Translations under genes and position numbers: made by a program
Shown: one piece after another, positions 16,784 through 25,811 of the stretch
Position numbering within the stretch: the stretch's first letter is position 1
How the letters are laid out: the number at the start of each line of letters is the position of its first letter
DNA from: an uncultured Tropicimonas sp.
Lineage (GTDB): Bacteria > Pseudomonadota > Alphaproteobacteria > Rhodobacterales > Rhodobacteraceae
NCBI GenBank assembly: GCA_947495685.1
Contig: CANLZY010000007.1
Coordinates: forward strand, 1 to 64,000
Reading direction: 5' to 3'
DNA: 64,000 nucleotides
The notes under the pieces: generated by a model
What the model saw: only the letters and a program-made list of their open reading frames with translations
Told to the model about the DNA's origin: nothing
The model's database searches: none

Positions 16784-17605
16784 ATGTTCCAGGCGACCAA
16801 AACGAAGTCCAACACGCATTCGGCCTTTAGATTGGCCGAACTGATCTATCACGCCACGGTGCGACAGCTGCGCAAGGATCACGGTAACGCCATGGTCGGC
16901 CTGCTGATGAACATGATGCAGACCGTGGTCTTTGTAATGGCGTTCTTCGTGATGTTTTCTGTCCTGGGCCTGCGGGGGGCGGCGATCCGGGGTGATTTCC
17001 TGTTGTACATCATGTCCGGGATCTTCCTGTTCATGACTCACACCAAGGCCCTCAGTGCCGTGGTCGGCTCCGAAGGGCCGTCCTCCCAAATGATGAAACA
17101 TGCGCCGATGAACACCATCATCGCGATTTCGGCTGCAGCACTTGGTTCGCTCTATATCCAGGTGCTGTCGATGCTGGTCGTGTTGGGCGTCTATCACCTG
17201 GCCATCACGCCGATCTATATCGATCAGCCCGCAGGGGCAGCCGGCATGGTTCTGCTGTCGTGGTTCTCGGGTGTTTCCATCGGCATGATCTTCCTCTCGA
17301 TCAAACCGTGGTTTCCTGGTTTTGTCACCGTGACGTCGAATGTCTATTCCCGGGCCAACATGATCGCCTCGGGCAAGATGTTCGTGGCCAACCAGATGCC
17401 GGGGTATATTCTGGCATTCTTTGCATGGAACCCCCTGTTTCACACGATCGACCAGGCGCGCGGCTTCATTTTCATCAACTACAATCCGCATTTCTCGAAC
17501 ATCTGGTACCCGTTCTGGCTGAGCGTGGGGATGTTGTTCATCGGCCTGTTGGGCGAAAACTACACGCGCAAAAACGCCTCGCTCAGTTGGCAGGCCAAAC
17601 GATGA
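16784..17605 (+). CDS. KpsM-like polysaccharide export ABC permease
   Basis: A 273-residue integral membrane protein with about six transmembrane segments, for example QTVVFVMAFFVMFSVLGL, FLLYIMSGIFLFM and FWLSVGMLFIGLLG. Size and topology match ABC-2 permeases that export capsule or other polysaccharide. No KpsT-like ATPase is adjacent and none is in the window, so its partner must be elsewhere. The stop overlaps the next gene by 4 bases. It is divergent from cysQ, with about 134 bases between the starts. Confidence 0.8.
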   Translation: MFQATKTKSNTHSAFRLAELIYHATVRQLRKDHGNAMVGLLMNMMQTVVFVMAFFVMFSVLGLRGAAIRGDFLLYIMSGIFLFMTHTKALSAVVGSEGPSSQMMKHAPMNTIIAISAAALGSLYIQVLSMLVVLGVYHLAITPIYIDQPAGAAGMVLLSWFSGVSIGMIFLSIKPWFPGFVTVTSNVYSRANMIASGKMFVANQMPGYILAFFAWNPLFHTIDQARGFIFINYNPHFSNIWYPFWLSVGMLFIGLLGENYTRKNASLSWQAKR

Positions 17606-18234
17606 GCCCGCGCCTTTGTACGAAGTGGATCGCGATGTGTGTCCTGCTGGCCGGGCCCTCTACCGCACTGTCGCAGGACGGCTTTGTTCCACACCTGTTT
17701 GAGGTCACCGGGGTGGCCAGCGACGACGTTTTGAATGTGCGGAGCGCACCAGACGCCGGCAGCCCAATCGTGGACAAGATCGCCCCCGGAAGTCGCGGGG
17801 TCGAGGTCATCGCACTGAACGACGCCGGCACCTGGGGCAAGGTCTCCGCCGGGGAAGGCAACGGCTGGGCTTCCCTGACCTATTTGACCGAGCTGCCCCT
17901 GCCGGACGAGGGGATTCCGCCCGGCATGTCCTGTGTCGGAACCGAACCCTTCTGGAGCATCACATTTCACGTCGACACCGCCGACTTTTCGGATCCGACG
18001 GGGGCGTGGTCGAACCTGCCCATGGTGGCCGCTCGCAGCGGCTTGCCTTGGGGTTCTGCCGCATTCGGGTTTGATATTGAAACCCCCACCGGGCAAACGA
18101 ACGGCATCATCGACGCGGCGCAATGCTCCGACGGCATGTCGGATCGGGAGTTTGGTTGGAAGGTCACTGTGTTGCGTCAGCAATCCCATGGGGCCGCACT
18201 CGAACACGGCTGTTGCACGTTGGACCAACGTTAG
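17602..18234 (+). CDS. Secreted bacterial SH3-domain protein
   Basis: A 210-residue protein with a Sec signal peptide (MCVLLAGPSTALSQD region, cleavage about residue 25). A bacterial SH3 domain follows (VLNVRSAPDAGSPIVDKIAP to WGKVSAGEGNGWASLTYL, about 40-95). The C-terminal half (from about 108, CVGTEPFWSITF) resembles the COG3650-type domain of periplasmic lipoproteins and has three or four cysteines. It is coupled by a 4-base overlap to the export permease, so a role at the cell surface is likely. Confidence 0.72.
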   Translation: MSPRLCTKWIAMCVLLAGPSTALSQDGFVPHLFEVTGVASDDVLNVRSAPDAGSPIVDKIAPGSRGVEVIALNDAGTWGKVSAGEGNGWASLTYLTELPLPDEGIPPGMSCVGTEPFWSITFHVDTADFSDPTGAWSNLPMVAARSGLPWGSAAFGFDIETPTGQTNGIIDAAQCSDGMSDREFGWKVTVLRQQSHGAALEHGCCTLDQR

Positions 18235-18315
18235 ACGCCCCAAACTGACATGCCTTCCCATCCTTCAGCCTTCCGCAGCGTCACCTGGTGGTTGGCTCGC
18301 ACAGCGGCAAACAGA

Positions 18316-18948
18316 TCACCGCGCCACCCGCAATGTCAGATTGAGCCGACCGCCCTGGGCCAGCAAAGATGACGAACCGGGGCGCAACCTGTCGATCCCG
18401 TGATAGACCAATCGCGCCGGCCCACCCAAGACGACCACATCGCCAGAGCTCAACCAGACGGACTCTGTCTTTCCACCGCGTGACAGGTTGCCGATACGAA
18501 ACAAGGCATCGTCGCCCAGCGAAACCGAAACGACCGGCTGATCGAGAGCCGCCTCGTCGTTGTCCTGATGCAGGCCCATCCGGGCGCTGGCATCATAGAA
18601 GTTGATCAGGCAGGAATCCGGCACCCGCGCGCCCGGCGCAACGGCCGACCAGATCTCCAGAACCGAAGCCGGGATCGGTGGCCACGGCAGCCCGTCCGGA
18701 TGGCACGGTTCATAACGATAGCCGCGCCGATCACTGATCCATCCAACCTGTCCCGCCGATGTCATCCGCACTGACATCGCCTGCCCGCGCGATGTCTCTG
18801 GCCGAAACAGCGGTGCAGCCAAAACGACGGAACGGATGTCTTCGACGATGGCGCGCTGACGTTCCACATCCAGAAACTCCTGGTACAAGGCCACATCCCG
18901 GATTTTCAGACTTGGCGCAATTTCTGCCCCCAGAGTCGCTTTCTTCAT
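18316..18948 (-). CDS. alkB: Alkylated-DNA repair dioxygenase AlkB
   Basis: A 210-residue Fe(II)/2-oxoglutarate dioxygenase that reverses 1-methyladenine and 3-methylcytosine damage. The iron ligands are H and D of GLHQDNDEA and H of LVYHGIDRL. 2-Oxoglutarate binds the arginines of RLNLTLRVAR at the C-terminus. It lies alone, divergent from dnaK with a 172-base shared upstream region. Confidence 0.94.
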   Translation of the reverse strand: MKKATLGAEIAPSLKIRDVALYQEFLDVERQRAIVEDIRSVVLAAPLFRPETSRGQAMSVRMTSAGQVGWISDRRGYRYEPCHPDGLPWPPIPASVLEIWSAVAPGARVPDSCLINFYDASARMGLHQDNDEAALDQPVVSVSLGDDALFRIGNLSRGGKTESVWLSSGDVVVLGGPARLVYHGIDRLRPGSSSLLAQGGRLNLTLRVAR

Positions 18949-18980
18949 GTTTTTAACCCCAATTCAGCGGTGCTTCCCCG

Positions 18981-19010
18981 CTTGCAGGGTCACCGGTCCG
19001 CTCCTATATA
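18981..19010 (+). promoter_or_regulatory. Heat-shock (RpoH-type) promoter of dnaK
   Basis: CTTGCA at 18981-18986 and CCTATATA at 19003-19010 match the alphaproteobacterial sigma-32 pattern (CTTG, then a C-rich -10 box of CYTAT type) with suitable spacing. It lies about 110 bases upstream of the dnaK start. No CIRCE element is visible in the leader. Confidence 0.65.
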
Positions 19011-19120
19011 CGCCGGGATGCTCGGCCGGGCAGCCATCCGGCCACACAAACTGGGATTGGGGAAAGGGAGCCTGACAGGGCCCGACCCCCGCAACATCGC
19101 CAAGAGAGGTACTAGGAAAT

Positions 19121-21034
19121 ATGGCCAAAGTCATCGGTATCGACCTCGGTACGACGAACAGCTGCGTCGCCATCATGGACGGGTCGCAGCCCCGCGTTAT
19201 CGAGAACTCCGAAGGTGCACGGACGACCCCGTCGGTTGTCGCCTTTACTGAAAGTGAACGTCTCGTCGGTCAGCCCGCCAAGCGGCAGGCCGTGACGAAC
19301 CCCGAGAACACCATCTTTGCCGTCAAGCGCCTGATCGGGCGCCGCGAAGACGATGCCGCGGTCGCGAAGGACCGCAAGATCGTCCCGTACGAAATCGTCG
19401 ATGGCGGCAATGGCGACGCGTGGGTGCTTGCCCGCGGCCAGAAATACTCCCCTAGCCAGATCTCGGCCGTCATCCTGCAAAAGATGAAAGAGACCGCAGA
19501 ATCCTATCTGGGTGAAGAGGTCACGCAGGCCGTCATCACGGTGCCCGCCTATTTCAACGACGCCCAGCGTCAGGCGACCAAGGATGCAGGCAAGATTGCC
19601 GGCCTTGAAGTGCTGCGGATCATCAACGAGCCGACGGCAGCCGCTCTGGCCTATGGCCTCGACAAGGAAGAGACCAAGACGATCGCGGTCTATGACCTTG
19701 GCGGCGGTACCTTCGACGTGACGATCCTCGAGATCGACGAAGGCCTGTTCGAAGTGAAATCCACCAACGGGGACACGTTCCTGGGCGGTGAAGATTTCGA
19801 CATGCGCATCGTTCAGTACCTTGCCGACGAGTTCAAGAAAGAGCACGGCATTGATCTGACCAAGGACAAGATGGCGCTTCAGCGCCTGAAGGAAGCCGCC
19901 GAGAAGGCCAAGATCGAGCTCAGCTCCAGCCAGCAGACCGAGATCAACCAGCCGTTTATCTCGATGGATCCGAATGGCGGCACTCCGTTGCACCTGGTCA
20001 CCAAACTGACCCGCTCCAAGCTGGAGCAACTGGTCAACGACCTGATCAAGGCCTCGATCAAGCCCTGCCAGGCCGCTCTCAAGGATGCCGGTCTTTCGAT
20101 CACCGACATTGACGAGATCGTTCTGGTCGGCGGCATGACCCGCATGCCCAAGGTCATGGAAGAGGTCACCAAGTTCTTCGGCAAGGAGCCGCACAAGGGT
20201 GTGAACCCGGACGAGGTTGTCGCCTCGGGTGCTGCGATTCAGGCCGGCGTGCTGCAAGGCGACGTCAAGGACGTTGTCCTGCTCGATGTGACCCCTCTGT
20301 CGCTCGGCATCGAGACTCTGGGTGGCGTGTTCACCCGCCTGATCGACCGCAACACCACGATCCCGACCAAGAAGAGCCAGATCTTCTCGACCGCCGAAGA
20401 CAACCAGAACGCCGTGACGATCCGGGTGTTCCAGGGCGAGCGCGAGATGGCGTCCGACAACAAGATGCTCGGCCAGTTCAACCTGGAAGACATCCCGCCG
20501 GCGCCGCGCGGCCTGCCGCAGATCGAGGTGACCTTCGACATCGATGCCAACGGCATCGTGTCGGTCAGTGCCAAGGACAAGGGCACGGGCAAGGAGCAGA
20601 ACATCACGATCCAGGCCTCCGGTGGTCTGTCGGATGACGAGATCGACAAGATGGTCAAGGACGCCGAGGCCAATGCCGAGGCCGACAAGGATCGCAAGGA
20701 ACTGGTCGAAGCCCGGAACCAGGGCGAAAGCCTGCTCCACTCGACCAAGAAGTCGCTTTCGGATCACGGCGACAAGGTTGACGCATCGACCGTCGAAGCG
20801 ATCGAACTGGCGATGGGTCCGCTCGAAGAGGCGCTCGAGAAGGACGAGCTGGGCAAGATCAAGTCCGGCATCCAGAACCTGACCGAAGCCGCCATGAAGC
20901 TGGGCGAGGCTATCTACAAGGCTCAGCAGCAGACCGCGGGCGAAGCCGCACCCGAGGGTGAGGAAGAGCCGAGCGGTGTCGACGAAGACATCGTGGACGC
21001 TGACTTCGAGGACCTTGGCGACAACAAGCGCTGA
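19121..21034 (+). CDS. dnaK: Chaperone DnaK (Hsp70)
   Basis: A 637-residue cytoplasmic ATP-dependent chaperone. The ATPase domain (about 1-385) opens with [14 protein letters not shown] and contains [17 protein letters not shown] and [12 protein letters not shown]. The substrate-binding domain follows, with the linker [19 protein letters not shown]. The C-terminal tail ends in the acidic [12 protein letters not shown]. Length and motifs are canonical. It is followed by dnaJ 76 bases later and probably shares the heat-shock promoter upstream. Confidence 0.99.
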   Translation: MAKVIGIDLGTTNSCVAIMDGSQPRVIENSEGARTTPSVVAFTESERLVGQPAKRQAVTNPENTIFAVKRLIGRREDDAAVAKDRKIVPYEIVDGGNGDAWVLARGQKYSPSQISAVILQKMKETAESYLGEEVTQAVITVPAYFNDAQRQATKDAGKIAGLEVLRIINEPTAAALAYGLDKEETKTIAVYDLGGGTFDVTILEIDEGLFEVKSTNGDTFLGGEDFDMRIVQYLADEFKKEHGIDLTKDKMALQRLKEAAEKAKIELSSSQQTEINQPFISMDPNGGTPLHLVTKLTRSKLEQLVNDLIKASIKPCQAALKDAGLSITDIDEIVLVGGMTRMPKVMEEVTKFFGKEPHKGVNPDEVVASGAAIQAGVLQGDVKDVVLLDVTPLSLGIETLGGVFTRLIDRNTTIPTKKSQIFSTAEDNQNAVTIRVFQGEREMASDNKMLGQFNLEDIPPAPRGLPQIEVTFDIDANGIVSVSAKDKGTGKEQNITIQASGGLSDDEIDKMVKDAEANAEADKDRKELVEARNQGESLLHSTKKSLSDHGDKVDASTVEAIELAMGPLEEALEKDELGKIKSGIQNLTEAAMKLGEAIYKAQQQTAGEAAPEGEEEPSGVDEDIVDADFEDLGDNKR

Positions 21035-21055
21035 TACGCGCCGCAACACCTCCAG

Positions 21056-21085
21056 GGGGCCGGGCCGGGAAACCGGGCCGGTCCC
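21056..21085 (+). other. GC-rich hairpin between dnaK and dnaJ
   Basis: A GAAA tetraloop closes a 4-base CCGG/CCGG stem, extended after one G-G mismatch by about 8 more pairs. No T tract follows (the next bases are TTCGTTGG), so it is not a standard terminator. It could stabilise the dnaK message or reduce read-through into dnaJ. Confidence 0.5.
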
Positions 21086-21110
21086 TTCGTTGGAGGTTAG
21101 GGGATAGCCG

Positions 21111-22259
21111 ATGGCAAAACGTGATTACTACGAAGTGCTGGGCGTCGAGCGTGGTGCAACGGATGCCGACATCAAGAAGGCCTTCCGTCGGAAGGCACGC
21201 GAGTTGCACCCTGACAGCAACTCTGACAACCCGGATGCAGAATCCCAGTTCAAGGAAGCGAACGAGGCTTACGACGTCCTGAAGGATGCCGACAAGAAAG
21301 CTGCCTATGATCGCTTTGGCCATGCCGCCTTCGAAGGCGGCGGTGGTGGACCTCGTGGTGGTGGATTCCACCAGCAGGGCGACTTTGCATCGGCCTTCTC
21401 GGACGTGTTCGACGACCTGTTCGGCGACTTCATGGGCGGCCAACGCGGTGGCGGTGGCGGGCGACAACGCGCGTCGCGCGGCTCGGACTTGCGCTACAAC
21501 ATGCGGGTCAACCTCGAAGAGGCCTTTACCGGCGTCCAGAAGACGATCGACGTGCCGACCTCTGTTTCCTGCGCGTCCTGTTCGGGATCCGGCGCAGAAG
21601 GCGGGGCCGAACCGGTTACCTGCCCGACCTGCTCCGGGATGGGCAAGGTGCGCGCCCAGCAGGGTTTTTTCACGGTCGAGCGGACGTGCCCGACCTGTAG
21701 CGGCCTGGGCCAGATCATCAAGAACCCCTGCACGAGCTGCCACGGCAAGGGTCGGGTCGAAAAAGAACGCTCGTTGTCCGTCAACATCCCGGCCGGCGTC
21801 GAAACCGGAACCCGGATTCGATTGGCCGGAGAGGGCGACGCGGGCACGCGCGGCGGACCGTCGGGTGATCTCTACATCTTTATCGAGGTCACCGAACACG
21901 ATCTGTTCCAACGCGACGCACAACACCTGTTCTGTCAGGTTCCGGTCAGCGTCTCCTCTGCCGCACTCGGTGGTGATATCGAGGTACCGACCATAGATGG
22001 CGGTCGCAGTCGGGTCAAAGTGCCAGCAGGCAGCCAGACGGGTAAGCAGATGCGCTTGCGTGGCAAGGGTATGCCGGCGCTTCGGGGTGGCCCGGCCGGT
22101 GACATGTTCATTGAACTGGTGGTCGAGACCCCGGTAAACCTGACCTCCCGGCAAAAGGAGCTCCTGCGAGAATTCGACAAGTTGAGCGAAGAAAACAATC
22201 CGCGTTCGACAACCTTCTTCTCGAAGGTCAAATCGTTCTGGGACGAAATGAAGGGCTGA
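21111..22259 (+). CDS. dnaJ: Co-chaperone DnaJ (Hsp40)
   Basis: A 382-residue J-protein that stimulates DnaK ATPase. The J domain begins [16 protein letters not shown]; the HPD motif is in [15 protein letters not shown] Gly/Phe-rich linker follows (about 75-125). Four zinc-binding CxxCxGxG repeats are present: [24 protein letters not shown] and CTSCHGKG. The C-terminal substrate domain ends at residue 382. GGAGG precedes the ATG. Type I DnaJ, complete. Confidence 0.99.
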   Translation: MAKRDYYEVLGVERGATDADIKKAFRRKARELHPDSNSDNPDAESQFKEANEAYDVLKDADKKAAYDRFGHAAFEGGGGGPRGGGFHQQGDFASAFSDVFDDLFGDFMGGQRGGGGGRQRASRGSDLRYNMRVNLEEAFTGVQKTIDVPTSVSCASCSGSGAEGGAEPVTCPTCSGMGKVRAQQGFFTVERTCPTCSGLGQIIKNPCTSCHGKGRVEKERSLSVNIPAGVETGTRIRLAGEGDAGTRGGPSGDLYIFIEVTEHDLFQRDAQHLFCQVPVSVSSAALGGDIEVPTIDGGRSRVKVPAGSQTGKQMRLRGKGMPALRGGPAGDMFIELVVETPVNLTSRQKELLREFDKLSEENNPRSTTFFSKVKSFWDEMKG

Positions 22260-22270
22260 CGCCAGCGGCG

Positions 22271-22285
22271 TTAACCGTTCGTTCA
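22271..22285 (+). promoter_or_regulatory. Possible CtrA-type box upstream of radC
   Basis: TTAACCGTTCGTTCA matches TTAA-N7-TTAA with one mismatch, 24 bases upstream of the radC start. CtrA controls competence and recombination genes in Rhodobacterales, but single near matches arise by chance a few times per window of this size. Confidence 0.3.
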
Positions 22286-22308
22286 ACAAGACTTGCGAGG
22301 GTCGCGGC

Positions 22309-23073
22309 ATGAGCCGCGATTCCGCCTTTTCCGAAGCGCCCTTGCCGCTGTTTTCCCACGCTGATCCGGAGCCAACGATGTTGCGGACCGGCGGCAGACT
22401 GCCTTCCTACATCAAGGATCACAGATACCGCCTGCGGGACCGCTTCATGGAAGGCGGTGCGCAGGCCATGCCGGACTACGAACTGCTGGAGCTTGTCCTG
22501 TTTCGGGCCATTCCGCGCCGCGACGTGAAACCACTCGCGCGGCTGCTGATGGACACCTTCGGTGATTTCAATCGCGTCCTGTCTGCGCCAATCTCCCGCC
22601 TGACAGAGGTGAAGGGCGTCGGCGAGGCTGTTGTCCAGGAATTGAAGATCGTCGAGGCTGCGGCCCACAGGATGGCCCGCTCGCGAGTCATGGACCGACA
22701 TGTGCTGTCAGGCTGGGATGCCCTGCTGGACTATTGCCACACCACGATGGCACATCGGGAGACGGAGCAGTTCCGCGTGCTCTACCTCGACCGCAAGAAT
22801 GTTCTGATCGCTGACGAAGAACAGGCGAGGGGCACCGTAGATCACGTGCCAGTCTATCCCCGGGAGGTCGTCAAGCGGGCATTGGAGCTGAATGCCTCTG
22901 CCCTGATCCTTGTTCACAACCATCCTTCCGGCGACCCCACACCATCAAATTCCGATATCACGATGACCCAGTCGGTCCAGAACGCTGCCGAAGCGCTGAA
23001 CCTGACGCTGCACGACCATCTGATTATCGGTAAGCAGACCGAATTGAGCTTTCGTGCAAGCGGATACCTCTGA
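22309..23073 (+). CDS. radC: RadC family (JAB/MPN) protein
   Basis: A 254-residue protein. A helix-hairpin-helix region is at about 90-115 ([17 protein letters not shown]). The C-terminal JAB/MPN domain carries the metal signature [18 protein letters not shown] (H-x-H-x7-D) plus an upstream glutamate ([10 protein letters not shown]). Despite its name it is not proven to act in recombination; the fold suggests a metalloprotease or nuclease. It lies 49 bases after dnaJ and converges on the next gene with 16 bases between. Confidence 0.93.
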   Translation: MSRDSAFSEAPLPLFSHADPEPTMLRTGGRLPSYIKDHRYRLRDRFMEGGAQAMPDYELLELVLFRAIPRRDVKPLARLLMDTFGDFNRVLSAPISRLTEVKGVGEAVVQELKIVEAAAHRMARSRVMDRHVLSGWDALLDYCHTTMAHRETEQFRVLYLDRKNVLIADEEQARGTVDHVPVYPREVVKRALELNASALILVHNHPSGDPTPSNSDITMTQSVQNAAEALNLTLHDHLIIGKQTELSFRASGYL

Positions 23074-23089
23074 CGTCCGCCCAGGGAAA

Positions 23090-24640
23090 TCAACGAATCC
23101 AGACCTCGACCCGACGATTGGCCTGGCGGCCCCATACACTGTCATCGCACGCCAATGGCAACGCTTCTCCAAAGGCGATGGCCCGCAGCACCAGCTTGTT
23201 CCAATCGGCGGTTGGCGCCGCGTCCCGCACGGCGGCCTCCACTGATTGCGCACGCTGCAGCGCCAGTTTCCGATTGGTGGCAGCGTCCCCGCGCCCGTCG
23301 GAAAACCCGGCGAGCGTGATTTGACGATCATCGTACACCCCGGCTTCGATGTCCCGGGCCAGACGCGCCACATTGCCCTCCGATTGCGGATCCAGCGCCG
23401 CAGCCCCCCCACGAAACCGGAATGTCGTCGTCAAACGTTCGGCCCCCCGCATGGCCTCGATCATTTCACGCAGATCCTCCAACGACACCTCTTCGCCCGC
23501 GGCCTGGATGGCATTTGCGAGGCGATCCCCCTGTGCACCAAGCGGGATCAGCATCGGCACCTGGTCGACGTATCCTGCGCGACGCACCACAAGTTCTGCG
23601 GCAGGCGTACTCAACCAACCGAGAAACTCGCGGGCCAGAAGCGGCAGGCGACGGGCCGGGACATACAGGTAGAGCGGCATCGCCAACGGATAGTCCTCGG
23701 CCTTCAGGCTGGCGCTGGAAACCGACAGGCTGCGCCCGCACGGCCCGGTCAACCGCAGTGCCCGCGCCGTACCCATCTGTGAAAACGGCGTTAGACCGAG
23801 TGCTTCCGGGCTTCGGGCGACCGAGGCCACTAGGCCCGAAGCAGATTCGTGTTGAACCCGCCAGCCACCAGGCTGGGGGTCTTCCGGCTCGACACCACCA
23901 ACGGCAAGGCCCGCATCGCCCACTTTTTCGTGCAGATCGATCGGGGCGGATAGCCCGATCAGGTCATGCCAATCGCGCAAGTTACCCGACCGGATTGCCG
24001 TCAAGGCCTCAAGCGAGATGTCCCGCAGGGGATTGACCGGAGACACAATCGGCACGAGGCCGTCCAATGCGACGATCCTCGCCCTTTGCGGGCCGGAGAG
24101 GTCACCCAGGCCAGCGTCGAGCGCATGCGCAATTTCGGCCTCGTTGACCTCGCGCACGGCCATCACCACGTCGGCTTCGTCCGCGACGAGATCCGCAAAA
24201 CCTTCGTCGGTCGTGGCGAGATTGAAGTGAAATCGAGCGATCAGGCGATCCTGCGTGGGATCGGTCAAATCATACCGAAAGGCGACATCGTCCTGCACCA
24301 CACGTCGCGGCAAGTATCCATTGCGTAGCGCGAAGGTTTCGACCAGCGCGGGCATGAGCACGTCACCCATGGTCCGTGCACCTGAAATCCGGATCTCCGC
24401 AACGTAGTCTGCCAGATCGGGACAGCCGGGACCATCACAGGTTACACCCTGAGCATCGACGCTGATCGCGCCGTATTCGGTGGACAGGCGATAGAATTCG
24501 CCGTCGAATCCCAGCATCGTTCCTTCGAGGCTGATTGTGCCGTCCCGGGACGTCAGCCACGCATCCTGCGCGAACGCGGGTGTTACCCCAGAAAGGAGCA
24601 GCGCGGCGACTACTGGCGCGCGAAGTCGTTCAATTGCCAT
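23090..24640 (-). CDS. Secreted substrate-binding-like protein fused to OmpA domain
   Basis: A 516-residue exported protein. A signal peptide (VVAALLLSGVTPAFA) is followed by a PstS-like type 2 periplasmic-binding domain (about 80-345; for example VEPEDPQPGGWRVQHESASG). The C-terminal OmpA peptidoglycan-binding domain (about 395-516) includes LAGFSDGRGDAATNRKLALQ. It probably sits in the periplasm attached to peptidoglycan and binds a small anion or other ligand. It follows the gene at 24660 by 19 bases and is likely cotranscribed with it. Confidence 0.8.
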   Translation of the reverse strand: MAIERLRAPVVAALLLSGVTPAFAQDAWLTSRDGTISLEGTMLGFDGEFYRLSTEYGAISVDAQGVTCDGPGCPDLADYVAEIRISGARTMGDVLMPALVETFALRNGYLPRRVVQDDVAFRYDLTDPTQDRLIARFHFNLATTDEGFADLVADEADVVMAVREVNEAEIAHALDAGLGDLSGPQRARIVALDGLVPIVSPVNPLRDISLEALTAIRSGNLRDWHDLIGLSAPIDLHEKVGDAGLAVGGVEPEDPQPGGWRVQHESASGLVASVARSPEALGLTPFSQMGTARALRLTGPCGRSLSVSSASLKAEDYPLAMPLYLYVPARRLPLLAREFLGWLSTPAAELVVRRAGYVDQVPMLIPLGAQGDRLANAIQAAGEEVSLEDLREMIEAMRGAERLTTTFRFRGGAAALDPQSEGNVARLARDIEAGVYDDRQITLAGFSDGRGDAATNRKLALQRAQSVEAAVRDAAPTADWNKLVLRAIAFGEALPLACDDSVWGRQANRRVEVWIR

Positions 24641-24659
24641 GATGTCAGATCAGCTCGCC

Positions 24660-25676
24660 TCAGTTGGCGGCGATCTTCATGTCTCTGAGGACGTTGTTCA
24701 ACACAAGAAATTCACCAAGTGCATCGCACCCGGGCACCGAAAGGGTCAGATCCACCGCATCCAGCCCGTCACCGAGCACCGGTTGAAGTGTTTCAGCAGA
24801 GACCTGGCGCCCACAATTGTCCCGTGTGACTTCCGCTTCAACGGTGATCCTGATCACACCCCGGGCGTGCGCATCGGCAGAGGGAAAGCTGTAAACCTCT
24901 GCCATCATCCCACCTTCGAGCGTGGGATCCCCCAGAAGAGTCATATAACCGGCACCCATCAATTTCGCCCGATCCGGTGAATGGGCGGCCCCGGCATGTA
25001 CATGACCGGGTTGTCCATAGGTCGCACCAAATTCAAAGGCGTGAAGCTGAAGATCCGTGCGCCCGGTCCATTGAAGACCGACATGTTCATAGCTGGACGC
25101 GGCAGGGACATCGGCCTGTGTTGTGGCGGCTGTCCCGTCCGACAACTCGACCTCAAGGGAAGCATCGGCCGACAACGCCGGCAGGGACAGGCGCAGCTGA
25201 CCATCATGGTCGGTCGCTTGGGTGAATTTCAACGTGCCCTGGCGAATGATCACCGTCTCGTTCGGATGACACGGCGCCACCACGGACAGGTCGACCATCG
25301 CCGCGTCGCCGGGGATTGCCGACAGCGTAACGTCACAGGTTGGCGTATCGGGAGCAATGACGGGAGTTTGCGTGGTGCCCGACAGCCTGTCAGCGAACAG
25401 CCGGGTGGCCGGCGCTGTCAATGCCATCACGGCGGGTTCGACCGGGATCGAGACGCTGGAAAGTGACGTTGTCGGAGCAGTTTCCGACGTGTTGACGGCG
25501 CTCTCGTGCTGAGGAGCCTCGGGCGCGGGATCGGACGCTATCTGTGCGACACCACCCGGAGTCGCACCTGGCGAAAAGCGCGACGCAATAGCGCCACCAT
25601 TCTGAGTCACGTATCCGGTCGCCAATGCGAGCATGAAAACGGACCCGGCCATTCCAACACGTCTGAACACCTGCAT
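24660..25676 (-). CDS. Uncharacterised exported protein downstream of secA
   Basis: A 338-residue protein with an N-terminal hydrophobic segment (MAGSVFMLALATGYV) that anchors it or acts as signal. A Pro/Ser/Thr-rich linker follows, then a beta-rich periplasmic part with three cysteines (TCDVTLSAIPGDAAMVDLSV; later DNCGRQVSAE and SVPGCDALGE). From memory such genes are labelled 'translocase' in Rhodobacterales because of the secA neighbour, not because of homology. A terminator separates it from secA, so it has its own promoter. Function unknown. Confidence 0.75.
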   Translation of the reverse strand: MQVFRRVGMAGSVFMLALATGYVTQNGGAIASRFSPGATPGGVAQIASDPAPEAPQHESAVNTSETAPTTSLSSVSIPVEPAVMALTAPATRLFADRLSGTTQTPVIAPDTPTCDVTLSAIPGDAAMVDLSVVAPCHPNETVIIRQGTLKFTQATDHDGQLRLSLPALSADASLEVELSDGTAATTQADVPAASSYEHVGLQWTGRTDLQLHAFEFGATYGQPGHVHAGAAHSPDRAKLMGAGYMTLLGDPTLEGGMMAEVYSFPSADAHARGVIRITVEAEVTRDNCGRQVSAETLQPVLGDGLDAVDLTLSVPGCDALGEFLVLNNVLRDMKIAAN

Positions 25677-25719
25677 GACTGCCTCCTGTCCCACAGCGGT
25701 CAATCTTGACGCTACCCAC

Positions 25720-25744
25720 GAAAATGGGCGCCCAGAAGGCGCCC
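25720..25744 (-). terminator. Intrinsic terminator of secA
   Basis: On the minus strand GGGCGCC and GGCGCCC form a perfect 7-base stem around a 5-base loop, followed by ATTTTCG. It begins about 70 bases after the secA stop codon. Confidence 0.75.
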
Positions 25745-25811
25745 ACACGGCCAATTGTGGCCGAAAGTCGGAAGGGACGTGTCCCGATCAGGTGTCGGCG
25801 TCAGCCAATTT

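Noticed and set aside
19112-21049. Long minus-strand open frame of 645 codons
   Set aside because: It lies wholly antisense to dnaK. GC-rich codon bias leaves the opposite strand open; it has no family resemblance.
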